Below, in pieces: positions 10,414 through 22,346 of a DNA stretch of 64,000 nucleotides. A program made the translations under genes and the position numbers. The stretch is from Chalciporus piperatus. Taxonomy: Eukaryota > Basidiomycota > Agaricomycetes > Boletales > Boletaceae. Numbering within the stretch: position 1 is the stretch's first letter; every line of letters begins with the position of its first letter. The DNA is taken from the NCBI GenBank assembly GCA_038093975.1, contig JBBPTG010000003.1, positions 310,001 through 374,000 on the forward strand. The letters run 5' to 3'. Below the pieces are notes generated by a model that was not told the origin of the DNA, made no database searches, and saw only the letters and a list, made by a program, of their open reading frames with translations.

Positions 10414-12305
10414 ATGGATGACGTACAGAATCCTGAGTATAACGGTCTCCAGCACCAGCACCCAGCGTACGTTTTCCTCCTCGTCCTGTATCCTCACTTA
10501 CTCTTCGCCATTTTTGTAGTCGTAATAGTCTATACCGTCTTTCAAGTATGTGTCCTTTCATTCTTTCCTGGCGTCGGCTAACTCCCGACGAAAAGGTGAA
10601 ATTGATGCTTTAATTGCGAGAGAAGATGAATACCGTGCTCGCATCGAAGAACTATCCACTAGCTTGGGTGCTTTTCGAGCAGCCTACACCAGCTCCCAGG
10701 AAGAGATTAAAAGGAAATCCGACGAGGCAACCCTCCTCCTCGCGGAACTCCAAGCATTGAAGGTTGCTCGTTTGTCCCCAGCCAAGGTTTCGGTGCTGAC
10801 AACTATCATTAGGGTCACGATAAACGTGTCATCTGTCTCTTAGACGGTGACGGTACCATATTTTCTGCTGACTTGATGAACCAGGGTCAAGACGGCGGCC
10901 TTGAGGCCGCAAGAGTCTTGACCGAAAAAGTACGCCAATACCTATCCTACGACCACGGGTACGAAACGTTCCAACTATGGGTATACCTCTTCTACAACAA
11001 ACGTGGTTTGCTTGAGACTTTCGCAAGAGTCGGACTCTCTGCGGCGAAACAAAAGTTTGAAAAATTTATTTTGGGCTTCAACCAAGCAGCAGAACGCTTC
11101 GTCATGGTTGACGTTGGCGGTAGCAAGGAGGCTGCAGATGCGAAAATTAAAGGTCTTCCGACTTCTGCTGGACGTAACGTGCTTTCTCACCTTTTCACTT
11201 CCCACTCTCCCTTCCAGTTCACCTTGAAGATAACATTCGTCTTCCTCAAACCCACAAGATTATATTTGGAGGTATCCTCGACTTTTGCCTTTCCTCGGTC
11301 GCCCACTAAATGCTTCGTCAGGATCCCACGACAACGGATACGTCAATGCTCTTCGTTCCGTCATCACTGAAGGATTCCGTGACAAGCTCATTCTGATCCC
11401 TGGTTACAATGAAGTGGCTGTCGATATCAAAGCTCTCATGCTTCCCGAACTTCGAATCCCGGATTTATTTATGCCTACTAAGCTCGTCCCCCCATCTTAT
11501 ACATCGATCGCGTCTGGTCCGCCTCCCGGTTTGCCAAGGGCGGCAGGAAATACCCAGGTCCCCAGTTCAAATATGTCGTCAAGTCTCTCTCCCGGAGATA
11601 TTTCCGGGGCCAGTCTCAGACGCAACTCAATTCCAACTTATAAATCAGCACTGCAAAGTGGCCGCAATGAGGCCGCATATGAAGCCAGCGAAAGCAGCAC
11701 TTCGACGGACGCTAGCGATGTTCAACCGGCGCAACTTGTTCAGTTCACGCGTGGAGTTTCATCACCGGGGAAACAGCGGCGCTTTAACCCCAAATTAGTT
11801 GAGTCAAGACAGTTCCACTGACGACCAATCGACTGAACCTTGTCTGATGACATTATCAGCCACTGTCGAAACGTCTGTGGATTTGCGCCGGCTTTACCGG
11901 GTGAGACGCTGACTTGTCAATGCAGAAAACACGCCACCGTGCACTCTGTTCTACTTGGCACAATGCCGACATGGGTTGGACTGCAAATACGCCCACGACT
12001 ATATTCTTGAGTCGGAACATTATCAAGAACTAAGCGAGAATGCAAAGAAGACGCCTTGCAAGGTTACGAACGATGGTGTGCTCTAGTGCTGTCCTGTTCT
12101 TTCCCCTTTTTTATTCTCTACAGGTGGGATCTGTACATTCGGAGAAGACTGTGTTTATGGACACGTATGTCCGCAAGGAACGACGTGTTACTACCTCAAA
12201 CTGGGGAAATGCAAATTCCAAGCTGGTGGGTGTTGTATTACGTACATAAAATGGAACAGTTGTTGAACTTGCGCAGCGGTTATGCATCGGCTCCCAAACA
12301 CTTGA
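10414..12305 (+). CDS. Coiled-coil / NYN-like / CCCH zinc-finger protein, copy A
   Basis: First of two tandem paralogues. Exons from the ATG at 10414 give a short N-terminus, then a coiled coil (IDALIAREDEYRARIEEL onward). The central domain opens with VICLLDGDGTIF (Asp codons at 10843-10854). It continues to LWVYLFYNKRGL and VMVDVGGSKEAADAKI, and ends at IIFGGSHDNGYVNAL. This order of acidic motifs is what NYN/PIN-type nucleases show. After a Pro/Ser-rich linker come C-x7-C-x5-C-x3-H, C-x8-C-x5-C-x3-H and C-x5-C-x7-C-x7-H fingers, typical of RNA binding. The family is widespread in Agaricomycetes; I recall it as the DUF7923/DUF7925 type. The nuclease reading is my inference. A weak donor (GTCTGT) is needed before the first finger. 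Confidence 0.82.
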
Positions 12306-12810
12306 AGCCCATGTTTTTGGTCTGTCGAGGTTGAATGTGATCACCAGCTATGTGGCTTTTTCCAGATGAGAGGTTTAGTCGTCCGGATCTTGGCTCCCAA
12401 TGTATTTGTACATATATGACCTTCGAATCAGCAGGGCTGAGTTTTTTTTTTTCCTTCTCAGGGCCCGAGTGTGTTGAGTTTAATGAACACGTTATTGCTG
12501 ATGGAACTTTCCATTGACGTACTCGAGATGCATGATGATTCGCGGACTGAGGGAACCGAACACTTGAAAATTTGACGAGACATGTTCTCGTGACCACCAT
12601 TACTGAAAATGTATCGTCCTTCTGCAGTTAGAGTTCTTCCCGATGGCGCTTTCCGTTATCGGCTGGTGTTCTCCCTGGCACTGAGAACCCCGCGATCTAG
12701 CCTGATTAACTACTCATAGAAGCTGGTAATCATCATGACCTCGATTCTTTAAAAACGACCGCCCTGCTTTCGTCCGCCAAATCCTTTTCACTCCCTACTT
12801 GCCTTTTATT
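12306..12810 (+). other. Intergenic space between the CCCH paralogues
   Basis: Holds the 3' region of copy A and the promoter of copy B. There is a T-rich tract at 12441-12453 and no convincing coding frame. A pyrimidine-rich stretch leads up to the copy B start. Confidence 0.5.
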
Positions 12811-14629
12811 ATGGCAACGTCCCCCGTCACTGAGGTCAGCCAGCATGCGTGGTAAGTGTAGCAGATCCTGAACGTCGTATTACAGGTCTTGATCGAACGC
12901 TGTCGTTCTTTTGCAAGGGACGAAACGATCACGCGGCTTCTCAGTACGTTTCACTCGCATGTCAACCAATCTACTAAGTTGGGCACTCTGACCAGTTGAC
13001 GCGACAGACCTTTCCTCGGCGACAGTTAAGCGAAATATTGATCTTGAAAACCGTTTAGCGGAGCTGGAGGTCGAGCTGGCAGTATGGAAGCAAGCTCATG
13101 CCACAGCTCTCGAGGGGGGGGAAAGAGACGCCAAGGCCCTTAAAGGGAGACTTGCCTCTCTCAATAGTCAGATCGCATCCATGGAATCGCTCATGGTAAG
13201 GCCCTAGGCTCCTTGAACTCTTCTTTGCAAACTCTCATTGTCAGCAGAGCCAGAGCTTACTAATACTCTGTGTCATCGACGGCGATGCGTGTGTATTTAC
13301 TGAATCTCTGCTGCGGCAAGGACACGAAGGTGGTCGCCTTGCTGCTCAACAGTTGACAAAGGCAGTCGCCGACTATTTAACCAATGAAGACGTCCATGCA
13401 TTGGGACGGCTTTCTTTTTGGATTACCATTTATTATAACAGGATAGGTCTCGCTAGCGTTCTGGAGCGCCACCAACTATGTACGACAGAACAACTGGATG
13501 CCTTCATAATGGGCTTCAGCCAGGCATCGCCCAGGTTCTTGCTTGTGGATGTCGGGTACGGCAAAGATGCCGCCTTCACAAAGATCACTGGTACGTCGCC
13601 TTCTTTGGGAGTTCAGGACAATCGCCTTAATCGAGGTGATCGAAGAGTACCTACAAACCTACATCCGCTTTCCTCAGACACAGCGGATCTTCCTTGCCGG
13701 TCAGTCTCGCACACCTCGTGATCCACAGGTGATTAACATCGAAACAGGTGGCACCGATGCCGCATACACGTCGACAATAGCTACGCTCCAAAATGATGGG
13801 TTAGCAGGGAAACTCACCTTCCTTGAAGCAAGTGGTGCTTCTGGCAACCAATCTCCTCGATTCCGCTTGCCTACCTTGTACATCGACAATTTATTCATGA
13901 CGCGGCGAGCTACGCCTCCTCCTGTCACCCATCATCCCCCTCCTTTGAACACAGGCCTGAGTCCCTCTCATGCAACTGGTGGTTTGCCAACACCACGTTC
14001 GTCTCCTAGTATGCCAACACCCTCCACAGGCAAGTTGATTGACCCTAACTTAGTAAGTACTGATTGACGATACTACTGAGGTCGATGTGCTGATTGGTGT
14101 ATTACAGCCTCTTCACAAGCGTCCGTTGACTCGGCTAACCTTTGGGAATTCCGGACTAACCTGCGTGATTCCAGATTCACCTCCACCTTGTAATGAATTC
14201 TACTTGATGTCCTGCACTAAAGGCGTGAGTACTGATCACTATCTGATCTCGCTCGAGGTTTGACGACATCCTTTACACAGGGGACGTGTAAATACTCGCA
14301 CGACTATGTGCTAACCCCAGAACAACTGGCGACTTTGGCTTCTAATGCAAAAAAGGCTCCTTGTAACTTTCTCAAAAATGGTAAGGAACTTGTTGAAACG
14401 CCCTGATGCTTTCTCATAAGAGCCACCAGGCCTCCAATGCCCATATGGGAACCGCTGCTGCTGGGGTCACGTATGCCCAAATGGTCCTAAATGTTTCCAT
14501 CTAAGCAAGGGCAAATGCTGGTTTAAAGGCGGTGCGTGAGTGCCTTTGAAGCCGTTGCACATGTGCTGATAGTAGCGTTGGTCAGAGGGCATGCATGACC
14601 TCCCCTCTCCGCAGCTGTCGAGCCACTGA
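12811..14629 (+). CDS. Coiled-coil / NYN-like / CCCH zinc-finger protein, copy B
   Basis: Tandem paralogue of copy A with the same layout: coiled coil (LENRLAELEVELAVWKQ onward), acidic motifs LCVIDGDACVF, LLVDVGYGKDAAFTKI and FLAGGTDAAYT, a proline-rich linker, and three fingers of identical spacing ending in MHD. The domains are clearly diverged from copy A, so the duplication is old. The first exon is uncertain: the strong donor GTAAGT near 12851 would put the next exon out of frame, whereas a weaker GTCAGC after the eighth codon keeps it open. Thus the N-terminal 8-15 residues may be wrong. The final exon gives a C-terminus of about 13 residues after the last cysteine. Confidence 0.8.
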
Positions 14630-14946
14630 TACCTGTACTTTGATGCGAGGGCACATGTGTTATCTGTGTGTACAATATTTGGATTTCGCATCCTTGTGCT
14701 TTAAGGCGTCCACTCTTTTTTCTGTTGCAGATATACCTGCTGCATTATACCACGTTCGTTTGTTTTCTTGTTCAGAGGATCGAATGTAGGACTGGCTCTG
14801 TTTTGTCAATTCATTCACAATAGCGAATTCCTTTTTGGTGCGATGATTAAACAGCCGTGTGAAATCACGATAACTACCAACGCCTCACCCTGAACGCCCT
14901 CCCTGCCACTCCTGCTTTCATATCCTAACCTTTTCCTCCTACCAGC
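14630..14946 (+). other. Intergenic space before RhoGDI
   Basis: No coding frame with start, splice sites and family motifs was found. The last 70 bases before the RhoGDI start are pyrimidine-rich, as is common in fungal promoters. Confidence 0.5.
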
Positions 14947-15915
14947 ATGGCTACAGTCAGTCCCCACTCCTCCGATACCTTCTACAAACTCACGCAAGTC
15001 CCCATCTAGCACGATGAAGAAGATCTGAAGCCAACCACCACTCCAGGTCGGGGCGCGCGAATCAGGGCTTCAGATTCCTCTAACACAGATTTACAGGCTA
15101 CAAGCACAGCGCTGCCAAGACCGTTGAGGAGTATGCCGAGCTTGATGCAGACTCTGAGAGTCTGAGAAAATGGAAAAAGAGTCTTGGTATCGTCCCTGGT
15201 GCATCCACTGGTGACACAAGTCTCCCAAAGGTATTGTCTATCATCCATACACCGCGTGGCGCTCATTCGCAATTCGACTTCAGGTCACCGTCGAGACCCT
15301 TGAACTTGTCTCGCCTACCCTCCCGCCGGGCAAGAAGATTATCTTTGACCTCTCCGACACGGAGAAACTCAAGAAGAACTCCATCACCATCAAGGAGGGC
15401 GTGGAGTACAAGTAAGCACACTGTTGTTTTACATCGCCATTTATCTCATCTATCATCAGTGTGCGCATCACTTTCAAGGTCAACCACTCGATCATCTCCG
15501 TACGTCTGCCATTCGTTTGTATTACTAGATACCTGCTCACAATGCACTATTGATAGGGCGTTCGCTACATCCAAGTTGTGAAGCGAGCGAGTCTCACAGG
15601 TGATATCCCAAGTACACCGTTCAACCCAATTCTCCGTTCACTAACAATCATTCAGTGGACAGACTGGAACAGATGCTTGGCTCGTATGCACCTCACCCCA
15701 ATAAAGAGGCATACACCAAGAACTTTGATCCTGACCAGTCACCTTCAGGCGCCATCGCTCGCGTGGGTACATTTTATGTCAAGAGTCGTGTTGTTGACGA
15801 TGATGGCGAGGTCTATGCTGGTATGTTCCATCGATTGTCACATACATAGACAACTGTTTGACGTAATGGCTACACAGATTGGGAATGGTCATTCAAACTT
15901 GCAAAGGAATGGTGA
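14947..15915 (+). CDS. RDI1: Rho GDP-dissociation inhibitor
   Basis: Cytosolic chaperone that extracts prenylated Rho GTPases (Cdc42, Rho1) from membranes and keeps them GDP-bound. Seven introns interrupt about 200 residues. The first exon codes only Met-Ala-Thr. The acidic N-terminal arm (HDEEDLKPT, EEYAELDADSESLRKWKKSLG) is the Rho-binding switch region. The immunoglobulin-like domain follows with LPPGKKIIFDL, GVEYNVRITFKVNH, the GVRYIQVVKR strand, YKxNF-type Pro-Asn-Lys-Glu, MVGSYAP-like MLGSYAPH and the C-terminal DWEWSFKLAKEW. Lengths and motifs match the family closely. It acts on the same GTPase module as BEM1 at 52215-54228. Confidence 0.94.
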
Positions 15916-16124
15916 AATTGTGAATAGTTACTGTTTTTTCTTTCTTTGTTTCGGCATCATTATAGGCACTCCCTTTGCATATTACTACCCCGTATCGACC
16001 TGCATGTACTCCCTGCATCCTTGTCCTACTCTGTACGTTTAAGAACATGTCTGATTTTTACCTTTGATTGTGGGTTCTGTCGCGAGTTGTGCCGTGGGAG
16101 GTGGCCTTTGGAAAGTGTCATGAC

Positions 16125-17660
16125 ATGGTCACCTTATTGCCAGCCAGAACACTTCCACTATTGAGGTCAACGCGAAACCTATCGTTCTGTTACCGCCAAA
16201 AGCCATCTCATGGAGTAACATCAAGCCATGCACCCTCACGGAAGGCTGTCGTGCCCCACACGCTGAATAACCAACTCATTCGTTATGCCTCTGCAGTCAA
16301 TACCCCTCCAACAACATGGGTCGATCGCCTTCCGGCCGGTATACGGCCATATGTCTACCTGACAAGAATTGACAAACCTATCGGGACTCTCCTGCTTTTC
16401 TATCCCTGCAGTTTGTCTTGTTCCACCAATTCTAGTTCCTAACATTTATGCGGCATGATTAGCGTGGTCAATTACAATGGCCTCGTACGCGCTCGAGGCA
16501 CCACCGACGATCCCACTGACATACCTCGGCCTTTTCGGACTGGGTGCGCTCGTGATGCGAGGTGCAGGTTGCACCATCAACGACATGTGGGACAAGAACC
16601 TCGACAAAGAAGTCGGTCAGTTCAACCATCCTTTCCCCAGCATGCGTTGTCGTATTCACACCTAGTCTGTATTTTAGAGAGAACACGGACGCGACCGCTT
16701 GCTCGGGGCGACATTACACGCCGTCAAGCGCTTGGTTTTCTCGCCGGACAGTTGACCGTCGGTCTGGGCGTACTGCTCCAGTTGAACACTTACAGGTATC
16801 ACGCACGCGTTCTGAGAGTCTCTGTGGGATGTGATGAATTGACAAGTTTTCGTTAGCATCCTTCTCGGCGCGTCCTCACTTTCTGTGGTGATCATATACC
16901 CATTGATGAAACGCATCACTCATTGGCCCCAAGCCGTACTCGGTACGCGTTGGTTTCAGCCGGAAGTCGACTCGTTGATTTTACTAATCGTTGAACAGGC
17001 TTGGCTTTTAACTGGGGGGCGCTCCTTGGTTGGTCCGCAGTCGCAGGCGCTGTCAACTGGAGCGTCACCCTCCCCCTCTACGCAGGCGGGATATGCTGGA
17101 CGCTCGTCTATGACAGCATCTACGCCCATCAGGTACGCTCATTAGCCTAGACTTTTTTCTCGAGGGGGATCATTAACCAACGACGTCACAGGACAAAACC
17201 GACGACGTCAAAGTCGGCATTCGCTCCACCGCGCTACTCTTCGGCGAAAACACCCGCCCGATCCTCAGTGCCCTCTCCGTGTCGACAATGTCCCTCGTCA
17301 CCTACGCTGGCGTTCTGAACGCTCAGGGGGCACCTTTCTACCTTGGTGTCGGTCTTGGAGCCGTACAGCTCGCTCGAGTGCTTTGGAAGACGGATTTCAA
17401 CAGTCGTCCGAGTTGTTGGAAAGGTTTTGTGGGATGTGGGTGGTCTGGGTTTTGGATGTGGATGGGGTCTTTGGCAGATTATGCGGTCATGGCGTCAAGT
17501 ATGGCTGTCTGATATCCATAGATTCCGTGCATATTAGCATCACAGTAAAAGACTTATCTTTTTTTTTTTTGCAGCGGTGGATCGATTGAATGAAGTTGTT
17601 CACACCGCGCAGAGGATGATGGGGTCAGAATCAAGGATAATGATTGGATCCCTATCATAG
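16125..17660 (+). CDS. COQ2: 4-hydroxybenzoate polyprenyltransferase, mitochondrial
   Basis: Inner-membrane UbiA-type prenyltransferase that attaches the polyprenyl tail to 4-hydroxybenzoate in ubiquinone synthesis. The ATG at 16125 opens an Arg/Ser/Leu-rich presequence ([19 protein letters not shown]). The catalytic motif RIDKPIGT comes first, then the first Asp motif [14 protein letters not shown], followed by [14 protein letters not shown]. The second Asp-rich motif [13 protein letters not shown] follows and lies across an intron. Hydrophobic stretches fit about eight or nine membrane helices. The last exon is uncertain: splicing at 17500 with the polypyrimidine acceptor at 17574 ends the protein at 17660, while reading through ends it at 17512. 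Confidence 0.92.
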
Positions 17661-18530
17661 CTAAGCAAATTGATAACACTAAGTTATCTGGCTTGCGCTC
17701 TCTTAGATGTTCGACAAGTATTATGGTAGCGAGACCAGGCATCTGACAACAAAGACCTTGTACCTCAAAACCGTACACGTACATTATTATGTCCGATTTG
17801 GAAACAGTAACGGGCTCGAGCGGATTTATTCTGCGAGCTGATACGACCAGACGATTCTGACGGGGAGAGTATGGGGAATGTGTTCAATGGAATAGACAGC
17901 GATCAGTCGAGGCTATGACCCGAACACTGACCGTGGATGTCGCAGTGGTCTTCCTGCACCCCCATGCACAGAACAACAGCTACTACGCTGTGCGATAGAC
18001 ATTTGTTCTGCAACTGGCCACGCGGCTTCCCAGGTGTACTCTCTTCGTGGCAGAGGTTAAAGTGGACGCCCTTCCTCGTCCTTGTTGTATATCCGGGATA
18101 TGGTTCGTCGTCCCGAGCGGAGGGGACCACGAAAGAATATTTGCGGAGAGTCTCGGAAGTCCCATCAACTCGAAGATCGTCTTCAGGCCCGACTTGCTCG
18201 TCGATTCCATTCCATTAGAAAGCGACTAAGATTGGCACGTCGGCCGCCGAGGTGATGAAGTGATGGGCCAGAGGGCTCGGTACGTCGGCCGCTCCGGTGC
18301 TTTGAGAGCTGATGCAAATGATCTAAAATGATCCGATTCATAACAAGGTTGTCAAATCTGAGAAATGGATGAAAGGGGATGCTTGTTGGAATACAACAAA
18401 ATATTAGCGAAGAACAACAATGAGACTGCAAACCTTAGAGGTCGTCATGAAATATATGTGCAAAGTATCTACGTATGGTAAATGATCGGAACCGAGAACC
18501 GCAAAAAAAAATCATGATCAGGTGCATATG
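17661..18530. other. Unassigned space between COQ2 and the Ytp1-like gene
   Basis: Several overlapping open frames occur at 17915-18229 on both strands, but no start, splice and frame combination gives a consistent protein. The plus-strand frame ending at 18229 looks the most protein-like. It could be a relic or an unresolved small gene. The rest looks like 3' sequence for the convergent neighbours. Confidence 0.35.
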
Positions 18531-20574
18531 CTATGCCGCCGTTTTCCGAGCCTTGAGCCATCCGTTGAAGGTGATGACGGACAAAGTCCAGGAGAAGGCT
18601 AAACATGTGACAGCGACTGCGACGTTCAGGAACATCATCATGTCTTTGAGTGGAAACACCGATCAAAACACGTTCCGTAATTGGACGGCCGACTTACCGT
18701 CACGACCTCTCCTCATGGCTGCAACCGTAAGCTCTTCTGTGCTGAACATGAACATGAGACCACCGCATGCCAGGAAGAAGCTTCCCAGAGCTTCCGTCGG
18801 CGGCCGGGAAGGGAGCACGGAATTGGGCGGACCAAGCCAAAGGAAGAAATACGTCAAGCACCTTAGCACCGAAAATCCGACCAGGAGCCATCCCCATAGC
18901 TCATGAATCTGAACCTGCGCAAGGGTCAGATATGATGTGGGAATGAAAGACCAACCCCACCTGGAAAACGTAAGGTTGTGCGTGTGCGCTCATAGCTGCA
19001 CCCGTTACGCCGATCACGAGGGCCGGGAAAGGATTGAAACTGGCTCTGTAACTAGGTGGTTCGGAAACCTTGGCAGACTGTGCAGGACCCAGAGATAAGG
19101 TAGCGGAGGCAGCTAGCCAACGCCGTACGCGTCTAGATTCCATTCCCATTCCAATGAGACCGGCGAACCAAAACATGACCTTGGAGGTATTTGATTAATG
19201 GAGGTAGATGGATGTGTGTTGAATCTACTTACCGCGATGCTGATGTGCTGTAGCTGTTTTGTCGAGTACGGGTCTCCAGGCTTCGCGCCGAACCTTTCCA
19301 TCCAGGTGTTGGTGATACCATAGAGGAAGATGACGGACGATTCCACGAATTCGGCGGAGATGGTGTTACCTATTGGGGAGATGTTCCATGCCCAACCCAT
19401 TTCTGAATGTGATCCCAAGAAACGAGCAAATGTGAAGAGACCGTAACACCAGAAAATTCCGCCCTCTGAGTGTTGTAGGGATGAGGAGTGAATCCCGCGA
19501 GGTAATATGCCACGTACTGATGAGATGAGCGAGACAGCCATTGATGTAACTGTCGCGGCAACCACCCGTGTAGATGACTATCCCGGAGAGGACCATAGCA
19601 AAGGCAGCGAATACGAGGAACCTTTCCAATGTAGCGAATGCACCCTTGGAGATGCGACTGAGCAAACTCTCTCTCGGACGAGACAGGGGTGTGAACACAA
19701 CATCGTGAAGGGTGTCTTCTGAATGTCTTGAATATGTTGGTGAAGCCGCATCGAAGACAGTGCGATCTGATACAGCGGAGTGAGCCTGAAGATCGGCTGG
19801 TTTCATGTCATCAAATTCTTCGGGATCCTCTGCTACGAGGCCAGAGTACTCTGAGGGGGGGCTATATGACTCTTGTTGACCAAGTACGACGGTACGCCAG
19901 AAATTCTTGACGGTGAGCGTTGAATTTCCTCTGAAGAAGGAATGTAGGCGAACGAAGAACGCGGCGATGTCGACTGCGGACAATGAGAGGCAGAGAAGCA
20001 GTACGATGTAACCGTGGGTGGAATGAGTTGATCCTTCGTACCTAGGATCGATGTGAGTGGGAAAGCGACCGGAGAGAGAAGAAACGTGCATGTCTGGGGT
20101 GAGTTTTCTGTATAGCCCGCTGGAAGCACAGCCGAGTGCGACCAAGGAGTAGAACACGATGGTGGTGACACCATGCCAGGCAGGCTTACTAGAGCGGAGG
20201 GCAATTCCTGTTGGGGAATTAGAGGAGAGTAAGATGAGCGCGCGTAAATTTAATATACCTGCTGGTAGAGCGACGAAAAACGCGAGAGAGAGGAAGATGG
20301 CATGGAGTGTGATGAGACCAGGGTAGCGGGCCGGGCCAGGTTGCTCGCCGTCGATGTCGATCGACCAATAGGAAGGGGGGGTTGGGAGATGCCACTCTAG
20401 AATCAGAGATTCGTTCAACTGTGCCATTGGCTGGCCAGAGTGCATGTGCATGTGCATGTGCTCATCGTCGCGGGAATGAAGAGAAGAGTGATCGAGAACA
20501 GGGGTCGCATAAGAACATCGGGACAGAAGAGATATAGTAAATGAAAATAACAATGCAGTCGAAGACGGACGCAT
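18531..20574 (-). CDS. Ytp1-like multi-pass membrane protein
   Basis: Fungal Ytp1-type membrane protein (DUF2427-type N-terminal part and Ytp1 C-terminal part). The start at 20574 gives a signal-like sequence (MRPSSTALLFSFTISLL). Directly after it comes an alternating Met/His tract (HMHMHMHSGQPM) before the first membrane segment. Around ten hydrophobic helices follow, with a long polar loop between the N- and C-terminal halves. The C-terminal half has EGGIFWCYGL-type and ERFG / HISIAVMFWFAG segments shared with Ytp1. Six exons join in frame and end at 18531. The role of this family is not established; the Met/His tract suggests copper or other metal binding. It converges on COQ2. Confidence 0.8.
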
Positions 20575-22346
20575 GGTCGCCGAGCAAGGGAATGAGAGCA
20601 ACGGTCTGCGATAGTCTGCGAACAGTGTTTCACTCAGTTCTCACCTCAAGCTCAAGATTGTATGTGAGTGTATATGAGCAACAACCTGGATGACACATCA
20701 GCAATCCGAATTAGATGATGACTAGTAGGAATTACTACACTAGGAAATGTATTACCTTCGATGACTCATCGACGTCATTCGGGCCAAGCGCGCTCAGCTC
20801 AACTCCGCCCGATCACGTTGCAACAAGTTGGCAACTCGTCATCTACCCGATCCAATATTGACAATGTCTCAGGTCAAAATAGAGACAACTGCTGTCTCAA
20901 GATCTCATGGTCGGTCGATTTCCTCACCGGCCCCACCAACTCGTTCAGCTCGCTTAGTACGATGCCGTACCACCCTAGACCTGGATGGGGCAAACGTGGA
21001 ATGAAACAGAACTGAAACACATTCACCGTCGGGATGATACCAATCTCGTCTTCTTGACGTGCAGCTCATTCTTCCGGAGTTCTCACTTTCTGGTAATCCA
21101 ACCACTTGTCTGTACATCAGAAATAGTGCCATCCTCCCAGTTCCAGTGGGACAATCGGTAAACGCTCCGGCATATTCACAAGTTCAGGGCTCGCTGGAAC
21201 ACTGTAAGCTATAGCACATCTGTGCATAACCAGCAACTGATTTGTTTAGATTGTCCGGCGTTCTCCAAGCAGCTGTTTCCCACTCGTATTAGTACCGACC
21301 CCTGGTCATATTTCCTCAAGACATCTCGGAGTCGCGGCCGAAGCAATGAAAGAGATTCGTGGTCAGCTCATATCAATACCTCACAGATTATTACCATCCG
21401 GTGTGATGGCCTTTGGAAGGGTATCTACCGTACCCTCGTCTGGACAGACTCCGAGTACACACGTTCCTTGCTGACACCACACACTTGGGCCAATCAGATG
21501 TGCGCCGACGATGACCGAGACCGTGATCGTTCTGGCCTCCATGAAGCAAGTGTTTTCCCATGCTCTTCTCTTTCGCTTGGTTGCAACTTAGCCCTTTTCA
21601 GCATGTGGAATAATGCGGTGAATGCCTGATGGCCATTGTTATTCTAGATATCCCGCCACAGGGGGATGATTACCATGATTTGTACTGTTGTCACATGGTT
21701 AGTGTGGTTCCTAGAACAACGGCACCGACGTCGACCCATGGATATCTGGATGACGAGGCCAAGATTACAAAACAGGCGGCCGAGAAAGAAACGGAGAACA
21801 AGTAGGGCCTAAATTGTATCGCTTCTCTCACCATTTCATTCACGCTGCGTTCGACGTTACATTCACACCCAAGTAAAATAAACAACATAAAAAACAGATC
21901 CGTTATTCAAGATATCGATACAATCACTTGACTCGGACGGGGTGAGAATAAACAATTGATAATGACAAGGATTCAAATCTCTGGATACGCACAGCAAGCC
22001 AGGATAGAAGAAAAATGCGAGACAAACGGAGCCGTATATGTGCCATAAAAACAGAGTGAAGAGATAGCAATCATTCAAATCCAACATCGCTCGACAGCAC
22101 GAGGAAATCAGCGGTGATTTATCAGGGGAAGACCAGCATCAACACCGACAAGAGGGGGGAAAGGGTAAATATGGAAGGGGGTATCTGAATGTGGATAATT
22201 TAGTACCAACGACTCGCCGCAAATAGTTCAGCGGCTTTTTTGGGTATTAGTCAGACCATGTTATCATTGCGTGCAGGGAATCGGGAGTCTCACCTTGAAG
22301 ACTTCCGAGTTGGCACTCTTGTTAAAGGAACGCTTTCTTCGGAAGT
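20575..22346. other. Long intergenic region with no supported gene
   Basis: About 1.8 kb between the divergent-looking Ytp1-like start and the 3' end of the next gene. A plus-strand open frame of 135 codons lies near 21222-21629 but lacks an ATG at its start and shows no family motif. A second frame at 21130-21480 also stays open. Coding cannot be excluded, and a diverged or relic gene is possible. The last 250 bases are probably the 3' UTR of the membrane protein gene that follows on the minus strand. Confidence 0.35.

Noticed and set aside
16068..16124. Upstream in-frame start for COQ2 at 16068
   Set aside because: It would add acidic and Cys-containing residues ahead of a good mitochondrial presequence; the ATG at 16125 fits better.
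17915..18229. Two-exon gene after COQ2
   Set aside because: The only good intron (17990-18033) joins the exons out of frame and gives an early stop.
21222..21629. Plus-strand open frame of 135 codons
   Set aside because: It begins at GTG, not ATG, and has no domain motif, splice support or neighbouring exons.
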